NCBI GenBank assembly: GCA_013286585.1
Contig: JABDFK010000001.1
Coordinates: forward strand, 96,001 to 131,316
From: Deltaproteobacteria bacterium
Lineage (GTDB): Bacteria; Bdellovibrionota; Bdellovibrionia; Bdellovibrionales; Bdellovibrionaceae
Reading direction: 5' to 3'
DNA: 35,316 bases
A program made the position numbers and the translations under genes. Shown here one piece after another: positions 1-8,439 of the stretch (the first letter of the stretch is position 1; each line of letters opens with the position of its first letter). The notes under the pieces were generated by a model, which was not told where the DNA came from, did no database searches, and was given only the letters and a program-made list of their open reading frames with translations.

Positions 1-37
1 AATGCGTAACTGTATTGAATCTTTCGCCGTGATACAT

Positions 38-2336
<2,299 letters not shown>

Positions 2337-2450
2337 ACCTGCTTGTATATTAGTTGCGTCGCTCTATGCGAGTAAAAATGGATTTTATTTACCCGAGCGC
2401 CGAGTCATGCCAGTGAATTCAGCAGCTAAGCTACTGTTTTCACAGGGCGC

Positions 2451-3563
2451 CTAGGCTGCCGTTGGTTTTTGAAATTTGGCACTAGGAAAGGGCAAATTGT
2501 TATCGATTATTTCCTGCATGAAGCCCGGAACTTCGCCCGTGGCCTCGAGCCTCCCCTGCAGTTTGCCATCAGCGCCTCGAACCAATCGTGAAATCTCGTA
2601 GATCGGATGAACCGCGTAAGTGCCATCGGCATTAGACCCACGAACTTCTGCAATGGAAGCCACACGCCTGGAACCGTCAGAGTACCGCGAAACCTGAATG
2701 ATGATATCTATGGCAGAGCCCACTTGATGGCGCAGGGATTTTTCAGAAATTTTCGCATCCCCGCTTTGAGCCAAGGACTCCAGCCGAACGATGGCATCTT
2801 GGGGCGAGTTGGCATGCACAGTTCCCAGACAGCCTTTGTGGCCCGTGTTCATGGCATTGACCAATTCCATAGCTTCTGCCGAACGAACTTCGCCGACAAT
2901 GATGCGATCAGGACGCAGTCGCAGAGCCGACCTCAGCAAATCCTTCATTGAAACTTCGCCATTGCCCAGTTGGTCGGCCATGCGTGTTTCGAAATTCACC
3001 ACATGGTCATACTTAATGCTGAGCTCGGAAGAATCCTCGATCACCAGAAGACGCTGACCCTTGGGAATACGTGAACAGAGCATACCCAGCAACGTGGTTT
3101 TGCCGGAACCAGTACCGCCGCTGACGATGACATTTTTTCCAAGGAACATGCAAATATCCATGAATTGGGCCGCATCCACGGACATTGCGCCCATCTTCAC
3201 ATAGTCTTTGAAGCTGATATTTGTTTGCGTGAATTTACGAATGGAAACACAAGTTCCATTGCGAGAGCACGGCGGAATCACCGCTGCGATTCGAGAGCCA
3301 TCGGGCAAGCGTGCGTCCAAACGTGGACTTTCGCTGTCAATGCGACGACCCACACTCTGGGCGATGTTATTCACGGCTGCGCGCAGAGCGTCCTCATCGG
3401 TAAAAGTGGCTGACGTTTTGGTCAATTTTCCACCTGTTTCGACGAAAATCTCTTGAGGGCCGTTGATCAGAATTTCAGAGACCGCGGGATCATTTAAAAA
3501 TGGCACGATGGGGCCCAAAAAGTTTTGGATGGCCTGTTGAAAAACATTTAAATGATCGGCCAC
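2451..3563 (-). CDS. cpaF: CpaF/TadA-type secretion ATPase
   Basis: This is a hexameric cytoplasmic ATPase of the type II/IV secretion (VirB11/TadA/CpaF) superfamily, which powers pilus assembly or protein export. Seen: an N-terminal domain with ILINGPQEIFVE (31-42), an Arg-rich linker, Walker A GGTGSGKT (149-156), an Asp box around RLLVIEDSSEL (171-181), Walker B near RIIVGEVR (220-227) and the His box TGHKGCLGTVHANS (240-253). The 370 aa lack the long N-terminal extension of some CpaF proteins. The GTG start has GAGG six bases upstream. It lies 12 bp after the cupredoxin-like gene. No other Tad genes (rcpA, tadB/C, flp) are in the window, so its partners must be elsewhere. Confidence 0.93.
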   Translation of the reverse strand: MADHLNVFQQAIQNFLGPIVPFLNDPAVSEILINGPQEIFVETGGKLTKTSATFTDEDALRAAVNNIAQSVGRRIDSESPRLDARLPDGSRIAAVIPPCSRNGTCVSIRKFTQTNISFKDYVKMGAMSVDAAQFMDICMFLGKNVIVSGGTGSGKTTLLGMLCSRIPKGQRLLVIEDSSELSIKYDHVVNFETRMADQLGNGEVSMKDLLRSALRLRPDRIIVGEVRSAEAMELVNAMNTGHKGCLGTVHANSPQDAIVRLESLAQSGDAKISEKSLRHQVGSAIDIIIQVSRYSDGSRRVASIAEVRGSNADGTYAVHPIYEISRLVRGADGKLQGRLEATGEVPGFMQEIIDNNLPFPSAKFQKPTAA

Positions 3564-3575
3564 GTGAACCCTCGC

Positions 3576-4088
3576 TTATTTGCTGCTGGATGCTGGCTTA
3601 CGAACTTCGTCATTTCCAATCACCACGATGCGCCCTTGTTTGGCGGTCTCTGGACATTGGAAAGAGAAAATTCCTTCGGCCTTAGGGACGATGGAAAACT
3701 CTTGAGGTTGACCATAAAAAGTGCCGTGGTGTTCAGAAAAAGCGTCCAGAATAAAGCTGACGTTTTTTTCTTTCTCGTTCACGTTCACTACGTGAATGCG
3801 ATAGGTGCTGCCTTTTTTCAAGCGCAGTGTTTCTGGCACAAATCCCTTGTCGGTATTTAAAATCACGATCTCTTGGGTGGGTCCGATGGACTCAAAAAAC
3901 GATCCCACCAGATTTTCTGGGGTCACGTCTTCCACCTGGCTGCCTGGGCCTTGGGCTTTTTGCAGATCTTTATTGCGACGACTCAAATCGATGTCCCACG
4001 CCCGCACTGTGACTTGCACGAAAAATGCGAGAATGAAAACGACGACTCTAGTGAAGCTCAGAACGCGATGTGAACTCGGCAAACTCAC
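3576..4088 (-). CDS. Exported cupredoxin-like protein
   Basis: Unknown role. I place the start at a GTG (4086-4088) because GGAGG lies exactly six bases upstream and this gives a clean signal peptide (VLSFTRVVVFILAFFVQVTVRA). The longer open frame starts at a TTG without a ribosome site. The 170-aa product has a C-terminal half resembling cupredoxin-type beta sandwiches: VILNTDKGFVPETLRLKKGSTYRIHVVN, then FSIVPKAEGIFSFQCPETAKQGRIVVIG. The usual copper ligand set is not complete: there is a Cys in FQCPE, and a downstream His/Met is not evident. It may therefore be a copper-free relative. The start lies inside the upstream gene (41-bp overlap), indicating coupling, and cpaF follows after 12 bp. 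Confidence 0.78.
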   Translation of the reverse strand: MSLPSSHRVLSFTRVVVFILAFFVQVTVRAWDIDLSRRNKDLQKAQGPGSQVEDVTPENLVGSFFESIGPTQEIVILNTDKGFVPETLRLKKGSTYRIHVVNVNEKEKNVSFILDAFSEHHGTFYGQPQEFSIVPKAEGIFSFQCPETAKQGRIVVIGNDEVRKPASSSK

Positions 4089-4326
4089 GGGCAACCTCCA
4101 CGGCGATGTAGTTAACAACCCGAGGTTCTAAAAGGTTCAGTTTTGACACCAAACTTTTGCGGTCCCCGGCGCAGTCATTGAGAGCTGTGATGGCTTCATC
4201 CATTAAACCTTGGTGTTTTGATGCCTCGGTGGTGATTTTGCTCCAATCCATTTTCAAAACTGGATCGATCGCCCCGACGGTATATAAAGCATCAAACACT
4301 GCTTGCAGATCTCCTTGAATAAACAT
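4048..4326 (-). CDS. Small conserved-looking protein, 92 aa
   Basis: I do not recognise this gene. The ATG at 4324-4326 has GGAG seven bases upstream and is preferred over an upstream start seven codons earlier. The product is soluble, helical and acidic, starting MFIQGDLQAVFDALYTVGAI, with a single Cys (NDCAG). No signal peptide or membrane segment is seen. It is the first gene of the minus-strand run leading to cpaF and enolase, and its 3' end overlaps the start of the cupredoxin-like gene. Its ribosome site and start codon lie at the outer edge of the inverted-repeat chain that fills 4327-5037. Confidence 0.7.
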   Translation of the reverse strand: MFIQGDLQAVFDALYTVGAIDPVLKMDWSKITTEASKHQGLMDEAITALNDCAGDRKSLVSKLNLLEPRVVNYIAVEVAREFAEFTSRSELH

Positions 4327-4430
4327 GCTGGAACTCCTTTCCTGCAATGTTTTCTTCGGATGGATTTTGTTTCTTCTTGAGGCGTTTCGGACGAAATCCG
4401 GTCCTTCGACTTGGGTCTTTCTTGTAACCG

Positions 4431-4602
4431 TGGGTTTGGGGTCCTGTTGGCTTTAGAAGAGGGGCCCACCCCTCCGTACCTGCAGTCTCCCCGAGGGAGA
4501 CTGCTTTATGGTTCACGCGGAACTTTTTCGCCGAGTACAGCGAAAAAGACGCATCCTGCTTTCCGGAGCCCCTCTTCTAAAGCCAACAGGACCCCAAACC
4601 CA
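4431..4602. repeat. Hairpin 1: 35-bp perfect inverted repeat, 102-nt core
   Basis: The left arm 4431-4465 (TGGGTTTGGGGTCCTGTTGG...) is the exact reverse complement of 4568-4602. The core 4466-4567 contains a small hairpin near 4481-4503 (GCAGTCTCCC / GGGAGACTGC) and a second one, TTTTTCGC-CGAGTACA-GCGAAAAA, near 4523-4546. It ends in GCTTTCCGGA. There is no T-run after the outer stem, so it is not a standard intrinsic terminator. Confidence 0.92.
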
Positions 4603-4707
4603 GTTCAAAGTAAGATCCAAGATCTGAATTCCCGGAATTCGCCAAAACGCCCCAAAAAAGATCAAAATTCATCCTCTGTTAAAGTTGTTGTAGTTCCTGC
4701 GCTGTAT

Positions 4708-4851
4708 CGGGGCCCTGGGGGTGTGGGTGTTTCATGGAGTGGACGTCCGGAAAGCGTGACGCGTTTTTTCACTGTACTCAGTGAAAAATTCCGCGTGAAC
4801 CCATGGAGGGGTGGCGTCCCGGAATGAAACACCCACACCACCAGGGCCCCG
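4708..4851. repeat. Hairpin 2: 28-bp inverted repeat (27/28), 88-nt related core
   Basis: The arms 4708-4735 and 4824-4851 (CGGGGCCCTGG... / ...CCAGGGCCCCG) pair with one mismatch. The core 4736-4823, read on the minus strand, aligns with core 1: CCACCCCTCC, GGTTCACGCGGAA, TTTTTCAC-TGAGTACA-GTGAAAAA, then GCTTTCCGGA. It lacks the extra small hairpin (about 32 bp) present in core 1. The stems of hairpins 1 and 2 are unrelated to each other in sequence, while their cores are related. Confidence 0.9.
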
Positions 4852-4990
4852 TTTACACCACAAGGACCTGCAAAACTTCTAAGCAGTGGATCGAATTTTC
4901 TGGACACCCCCCAGGGTGTTTGAGATGGGCTTTGTGGTGGTGGTTTTGGACGCGTTTCATTGTGATACCTAAATGATTTCAACTGGTTAA

Positions 4991-5016
4991 ATTGGTGGCA
5001 TGACCCTTGTACTACT
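4991..5016 (+). promoter_or_regulatory. Possible sigma-54 (-24/-12) promoter for the lytic transglycosylase gene
   Basis: GTGGCATGACCCTTGTA has GG at 4997-4998 and, after exactly ten bases, GT at 5009-5010. It matches about 14 of 17 positions of the sigma-54 consensus, but the -12 element is GT and not GC. It would start transcription near 5022, leaving a 16-nt leader that contains the GGAGG ribosome site. Moderate support only. Confidence 0.4.
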
Positions 5017-5037
5017 TGTTGGTATCGGAGGTTCAGA

Positions 5038-5751
5038 ATGAACTACCTTATGCGTAATCCACTTTTAGTGATCACTGGTTTGGTGACGGCGGTGCTGTTG
5101 TTTCAGAACTTTGATTTTGACGGCGGAGCTAACACTTCTACCATTCAACCTGTAGATCAGAAGTCGCGGGTATCGCATGCTAAGGAGTTATTAGGCCGAC
5201 GTTACTCAGGAAGCTTGGCCCAAAAGGCAGAGAACATTTCAGATCTGCAAGTGGTGATCTATGACAATGTTCATAAGCATTTGCCGAAGAAGTTTCAATC
5301 GCAAGCCTTGGATCTGACTAAAACTATTATTACCGAAGCTGAAGCTCATGACTTGGATCCGGTGTTTGTTATGGCTGTGATCAAAACGGAGTCTTCATTC
5401 AATCCTATGGCTCGCGGTGGACATGGGGAAATTGGCTTGATGCAATTGAAACCTGACACGGCCAAATGGATCGCTGATCAAGAGGACATCTTCTGGCATG
5501 GACCTAGTACGCTCGAGAATCCGATTCAAAATGTGAAAATTGGAGTGGCTTATTTGGCTCTGCTGCGCGAACAATCTTCGGGCTATGCCAACAAATATTT
5601 GTCGGCCTACAACATGGGGTTGGCGAAGGTGCGTCGCATGTACAAGAGTTCTAAGACCCCGAAAGAATATTCGGTGCGCGTGATGAAAAATTATAAGGAC
5701 ATCTACAAGCGCATGGTGGCTTCAAGGGTCACTACTTTGGCCGACAACTGA
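5038..5751 (+). CDS. Membrane-anchored lytic transglycosylase (SLT domain)
   Basis: This enzyme would cleave the MurNAc-GlcNAc bond of peptidoglycan in the periplasm. The 237-aa product has an N-terminal hydrophobic segment (about 8-23) acting as signal anchor, with no clear cleavage site or lipobox. The SLT fold (GH23) spans about 90-225: catalytic Glu118 in KTESSFNP, GLMQ (133-136) and AYNMG (190-194). Its size fits MltE or the minimal Slt catalytic domain. The ATG has GGAGG six bases upstream. It is alone on its strand, preceded by a possible sigma-54 site and the inverted-repeat chain. Roles could be growth, insertion of envelope machines or, in a predator, prey-wall remodelling; the sequence cannot decide. 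Confidence 0.93.
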   Translation: MNYLMRNPLLVITGLVTAVLLFQNFDFDGGANTSTIQPVDQKSRVSHAKELLGRRYSGSLAQKAENISDLQVVIYDNVHKHLPKKFQSQALDLTKTIITEAEAHDLDPVFVMAVIKTESSFNPMARGGHGEIGLMQLKPDTAKWIADQEDIFWHGPSTLENPIQNVKIGVAYLALLREQSSGYANKYLSAYNMGLAKVRRMYKSSKTPKEYSVRVMKNYKDIYKRMVASRVTTLADN

Positions 5752-5752
5752 C

Positions 5753-6397
5753 CTATTTCTTCTCGTCTTTCTTATCACTGCCTGATTGAATCGCAGGCGC
5801 AGCCACCGGAGCGGTGGCTGTTGCTTTTGCAGCCTGTTCGTGAGCCTCCAGTGCTGCTTGAGCCAGCAACGACGGCGACACAGACTCCTTCATCATGCGC
5901 AAATGACGTTCGGACGCGGCCTCATTCGTTAGCTCAATTTTCGCGTCGCGAATCTGCGTCAAAACCGAATGCTCGAATTCTTCGCCAATTTTGGGTTTGA
6001 GCTCAGAGACCAAATTCTCTAGAAATATAGCATAGGTCACTTGCGCCTCTGGCTTGAATGCCTTCGGATTCGTCAATGCCCCGATGGATTCCTTGAGCAG
6101 GGCCTTGACCGTGCGTTCCCAGGCGTTCAGCTCATCCAATTCATTCTTCAAAGGTGGAAGCACTTTTTCGATCAAGAAGTCTTCGTTCGGACGGGAAAAA
6201 ACAGCCTGTAGAGCCTCACGCAGCGGCATGGTTTTATCGCCACTCTCTTTTTTGGACTCTTTGATCTTATCCTTGATCAACTTGTTCATTTGATCCAGAT
6301 CCTTCAAGGCCAGCCGACTGTACGAAAATAGCAATCCCGCTTGAGCCGCCAACGTTAAACACAGGGTCAAAGCAAAGGTCATTTTTTTCATATTCAT
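5753..6397 (-). CDS. Exported helical protein with Ala-rich charged tail
   Basis: Not recognised. The 214-aa product starts with a Lys-Lys signal peptide (MKKMTFALTLCLTLAAQAGL), placing it in the periplasm or envelope. The body is strongly helical and charged (DQMNKLIKDKIKESKKESGD, then NELDELNAWERTVKALLKE). The C-terminal ~45 residues are low-complexity (AAKATATAPVAAPAIQ) and end in a KKDEKK tail. No catalytic motif is seen. It is convergent with the lytic transglycosylase gene, whose stop ends one base away, so the two genes meet tail to tail with no room for a separate terminator. No good ribosome site precedes the first ATG, and either of the next two Met codons (residues 3 and 6) could be used. 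Confidence 0.72.
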   Translation of the reverse strand: MNMKKMTFALTLCLTLAAQAGLLFSYSRLALKDLDQMNKLIKDKIKESKKESGDKTMPLREALQAVFSRPNEDFLIEKVLPPLKNELDELNAWERTVKALLKESIGALTNPKAFKPEAQVTYAIFLENLVSELKPKIGEEFEHSVLTQIRDAKIELTNEAASERHLRMMKESVSPSLLAQAALEAHEQAAKATATAPVAAPAIQSGSDKKDEKK

Positions 6398-6604
6398 AGT
6401 ACTTGGAGTTTAAACCTAAGATTCCCGTCCTCCAAGAATGTGGAGGTATGGGTGAGTGCTCCAAAGCCATTTCAAGACCGAAGTCCTGCAGCAGCAAGTT
6501 AGATTTAGGGCTTTCCTTCGGCTTTTGAATTATGCCACACTGTCATGGTTTCAAATTTACAAATATTTGGCCAACTTTGGCTGGACATAACGGGAGGATA
6601 CATC

Positions 6605-7444
6605 TTGAAAACGAATTCACTGATTCTAAAATCTGCGGTTGGATCAATCGCTGCGCTGGTCATCGCTTCGCTCATGAGCGGTTGCGCTCCATCATCTGAT
6701 CAATTGAAAAAAGCCATCCAAGCTGATCCCAGCATCGTGTTTTCTGCGATTGAAAAAGATCCAGAGAAATTTTTCGAAGTGGTGACTGCCGCTCAACGAA
6801 AAGCTCAGCAAAGCCAACAAGAAAAACAAGCCAAAGAAGAAGAAGGCAAACGTGACGAGGAGTTCAAAAATCCTTTGAAACCTGTCATCGAAGAAGGCCG
6901 TGCTTCCGAAGGCCCAGTGGATGCCAAAGTCGTTTTGGTCGAATACTCCGATTTCGAGTGCCCGTTCTGCTCTCGTGGATATCAAACAGTGAAAGAAGTG
7001 ATGAAAGAGTACGACGGAAAAGTTCGCTTCATCTTCAAACATCTGCCTTTGGACTTCCATCCAAAAGCAATGCCTGCGGCGAAATACTTCGAGGCTCTCG
7101 TTCGCCAAGGCTCTGCTAAGGCTTACAAATGGCATGACATGGTTTTCGAAGACCAAAATGACTTGCGTTCTAAAGGTGAAGTTTTCATGAAAGACACGGC
7201 GAAAAAAGTCGGCGCTGACATGAAAAAATTGGAAAAAGATTTGGCCGATCCTAAACTCATGGATCGCATCACTGCGGACATGGAAGAAGCGAAGAAATTC
7301 GGCTTCAACGGAACTCCAGGATTCGTCATCAACGGCGTTTCCCTGCGCGGAGCTTTCCCATTCCCAGAGTTCAAAAAAATCATCGACCGCCACCTGGGCG
7401 TGACAGCTGATGCTGGCACTCCAGCCGCGACTGAGAAAAAATAG
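6605..7444 (+). CDS. DsbA-family thioredoxin-fold lipoprotein
   Basis: This is a probable periplasmic thiol:disulfide oxidoreductase. I choose the TTG at 6605 because GGAGG lies seven bases upstream and it yields a lipoprotein signal peptide ending in the lipobox-like MSGC (Cys27). A longer frame from 6545 has no ribosome site and buries the signal. A Lys/Glu-rich helical linker (about 30-95) precedes the DsbA-like domain: active site CPFC (Cys119-Cys122) in YSDFECPFCSRG, then KHLPLDFHP and the cis-Pro loop GTPGFVINGVSL near the end. The arrangement (helical extension plus DsbA/BdbD-type domain, ~280 aa) is common in Bdellovibrio-like and myxobacterial proteins. A strong intrinsic terminator follows. 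Confidence 0.9.
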   Translation: MKTNSLILKSAVGSIAALVIASLMSGCAPSSDQLKKAIQADPSIVFSAIEKDPEKFFEVVTAAQRKAQQSQQEKQAKEEEGKRDEEFKNPLKPVIEEGRASEGPVDAKVVLVEYSDFECPFCSRGYQTVKEVMKEYDGKVRFIFKHLPLDFHPKAMPAAKYFEALVRQGSAKAYKWHDMVFEDQNDLRSKGEVFMKDTAKKVGADMKKLEKDLADPKLMDRITADMEEAKKFGFNGTPGFVINGVSLRGAFPFPEFKKIIDRHLGVTADAGTPAATEKK

Positions 7445-7474
7445 TTCTTAGAGAATTATTTCGTAAAATGGATG

Positions 7475-7506
7475 AAAGCCCGGCTTAAAACCGGGCTTTT
7501 TGTTTT
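7475..7506 (+). terminator. Intrinsic terminator after the DsbA-like gene
   Basis: A 9-bp perfect stem AAAGCCCGG / CCGGGCTTT with a 7-nt loop is followed by TTTTGTTTTT. It lies 31 bp after the stop codon and before the tRNA promoter. Confidence 0.93.
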
Positions 7507-7534
7507 TCGAAAGACCGTTTCACCTGATTTCACC

Positions 7535-7563
7535 TTGATTTCGCCCGGCCTGTCCCCTATTCT
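7535..7563 (+). promoter_or_regulatory. Sigma-70-type promoter for tRNA-Arg
   Basis: TTGATT (7535-7540), 17 bases, then TATTCT (7558-7563) fits a vegetative promoter with start near 7570. A GC-rich stretch follows the -10 box, as is usual for stringently controlled stable-RNA promoters. The tRNA begins about 14 nt later. Confidence 0.6.
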
Positions 7564-7583
7564 GGCCGCGATTTTTACCCAAT

Positions 7584-7660
7584 GCGGCCGTAGCTCAGCT
7601 GGATAGAGTACTTGGCTTCGAACCAAGGTGTCGGGAGTTCGAATCTCTCCGGCCGCACCA
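7584..7660 (+). tRNA. tRNA-Arg (anticodon TCG, reads CGA)
   Basis: A full cloverleaf can be drawn. The acceptor GCGGCCG pairs perfectly with CGGCCGC, and the D stem GCTC/GAGT has one G-U pair. The anticodon arm is CTTGG-CTTCGAA-CCAAG with TCG at the centre of the loop. The variable loop is five nt, and the T arm GGGAG-TTCGAAT-CTCTC carries a G-U. The discriminator is A and CCA is encoded. The last 15 nt (7646-7660) are also the outer part of one arm of a perfect 40-bp inverted repeat running into the downstream DNA. Confidence 0.97.
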
Positions 7661-7828
7661 ACCCCTTCCCCACCCTCACGGAAATTTCAGACATACGGTG
7701 CTCGGCCCATTGCGCTGGTTGCTTTCGCAACTGCGCTTGTTTTTGTGCCTTGAGCATGCGGTTTTTGTTGGGCCTGTGCTCCGAACTCATTTCCGTGAGG
7801 GTGGGGAAGGGGTTGGTGCGGCCGGAGA
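7646..7828. repeat. 40-bp perfect inverted repeat including the tRNA-Arg 3' end
   Basis: The arms 7646-7685 and 7789-7828 are exact reverse complements, with a 103-nt loop (7686-7788). The left arm begins inside the tRNA T stem, covers the acceptor 3' strand plus CCA, and continues 25 bp downstream. Just outside the right arm the minus strand reads CGGGAGTCCTCAAAT, resembling a degraded T arm, so the copied segment was probably longer. The loop holds a hairpin GCGCTGGTTGC-TTTC-GCAACTGCGC near 7712-7735. The loop length and arm size match hairpin 1 (102 nt, 35 bp), although the loop sequence is unrelated. Confidence 0.93.
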
Positions 7829-8053
7829 TTTGAGGACTCCCGTAAAAGTCGTTGGGGATTTTGCGTTTTATCTGGGTGACTGCATCGACTTTTGTTCCTA
7901 GGGAGTTCGCTTAAAATAGCAGGATGCTATTTTAACGTGACTGCAGCGAATCCGTAGCGCTAGCGGAGGACGAGGCCATGGATGGCCGATGCCATCTCGG
8001 AGCCTGCACCGACAACGTGCTAGGCGACTATCGAACTCAATAGACAAACGAAA
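7829..8053. other. Gene-free structured stretch: hairpin, direct repeats, short palindromes
   Basis: No convincing gene is present. An 11-bp perfect hairpin TTAAAATAGCA-GGA-TGCTATTTTAA lies at 7911-7935. It is flanked by near-identical 15-mers (GTGACTGCATCGACT 7876-7890; GTGACTGCAGCGAAT 7937-7951). GAGTTCG (7903-7909) pairs with CGAACTC (8032-8038), enclosing a series of small hairpins: GGCCAT-GG-ATGGCC, the overlapping GATGGC-CGAT-GCCATC, and TAGCGCTA. It could be a repeat element, a structured RNA or the remains of a mobile element. There is no T-run, so it is not a plain terminator. Confidence 0.5.
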
Positions 8054-8389
8054 CTATTTATAAAAAGCCACCGCAACGGCAGCGAAAATGAGCGCAAATG
8101 AAATCCCGTATCGAAGGGTCATTCCCTCACCGAAATACACACTGGCGAATATCACAAATACAACCAGCGTAATTGCTTCCTGCATGATTTTAAGTTGGTA
8201 GGTAGAAAGGTCATTGGAGCCAATTCGGTTGGCAGGGACTTGCAAGGTGTATTCAAAAAACGCAAGACCCCAGCTAGCAAGAATGGCAATCCATAGTGGT
8301 GCTGATTTAAATTTCAAATGCCCATACCATGCCGCTGTCATGAAGCAATTCGATGCTATCAATAGTCCAACTGTGTAAAGAGTGTTCAT
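8054..8389 (-). CDS. DUF486 / DMT-type small membrane protein
   Basis: This is a 111-aa inner-membrane protein with four hydrophobic segments, of the DUF486 family in the drug/metabolite transporter superfamily. The family is of unknown substrate. Features typical of the family are the start LLIASNCFMTAAWYGHLKFK, SWGLAFFEYTLQVPANRIG (Trp/Glu/Tyr-rich second segment) and QLKIMQEAITLVVFVIFASVYF, ending in a short helix. I use the ATG at 8387-8389 because GGGAG lies six bases upstream and the length matches the family; the longer open frame adds 18 residues. It follows the DUF1275 gene by 50 bp on the same strand, so the two may be cotranscribed. Confidence 0.88.
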   Translation of the reverse strand: MNTLYTVGLLIASNCFMTAAWYGHLKFKSAPLWIAILASWGLAFFEYTLQVPANRIGSNDLSTYQLKIMQEAITLVVFVIFASVYFGEGMTLRYGISFALIFAAVAVAFYK

Positions 8390-8439
8390 TCCTGTCTCCC
8401 CTATAATGTTAGTATATTTGCGTTGGAGAATAATTTTCA

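Larger units (their letters stand above)
4326..4990. repeat. Chain of nested inverted repeats A-core-A'-core'-A''
   Basis: This gene-free 0.7 kb consists of three related arms in alternating orientation (A about 4326-4465, A' 4568-4735, A'' 4824 to about 4990) separated by two related cores, also in alternating orientation. Next to each core the arms are perfect or nearly so (35/35 and 27/28 bp). Further out they still align but with substitutions and small gaps. For example, on one strand both outer arms of hairpin 1 read GGATGRATTTTG, then GGCGTTTYGG, then TGGGTTTGGGGTCC. Open frames crossing it (for example 4411-4827 plus) are by-products of the repeats. It is bounded by the 92-aa gene and the lytic transglycosylase. 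Confidence 0.8.

Noticed and set aside
3481..3510. TGGCACG motif as another sigma-54 site
   Set aside because: It is inside cpaF on the opposite strand and the ten-base spacing does not lead to GC.
4431..4602. Integron attC site or retron RNA
   Set aside because: No integrase or reverse transcriptase nearby. The conserved part is the centre and the variable part the outer stem, the opposite of attC layout.
4411..4827. 138-aa plus-strand open frame across the inverted-repeat region
   Set aside because: It reads straight through both hairpins, has no ribosome site, and part of its product mirrors the minus-strand frame only because the DNA is inverted-repeated.
6692..7393. 233-aa antisense frame in the DsbA-like gene
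   Set aside because: Phe- and His-rich low-complexity product typical of antisense to Lys/Glu-rich coding sequence; the sense gene is clear.
7646..7828. Phage or plasmid attachment site at the tRNA 3' end
   Set aside because: The repeated tRNA end is inverted, not direct, and no integrase gene is in the window.
7575..7833. Two ~70-aa frames over the tRNA and its inverted copy
   Set aside because: Both arise from the 40-bp inverted repeat and cross the tRNA; no coding signals.
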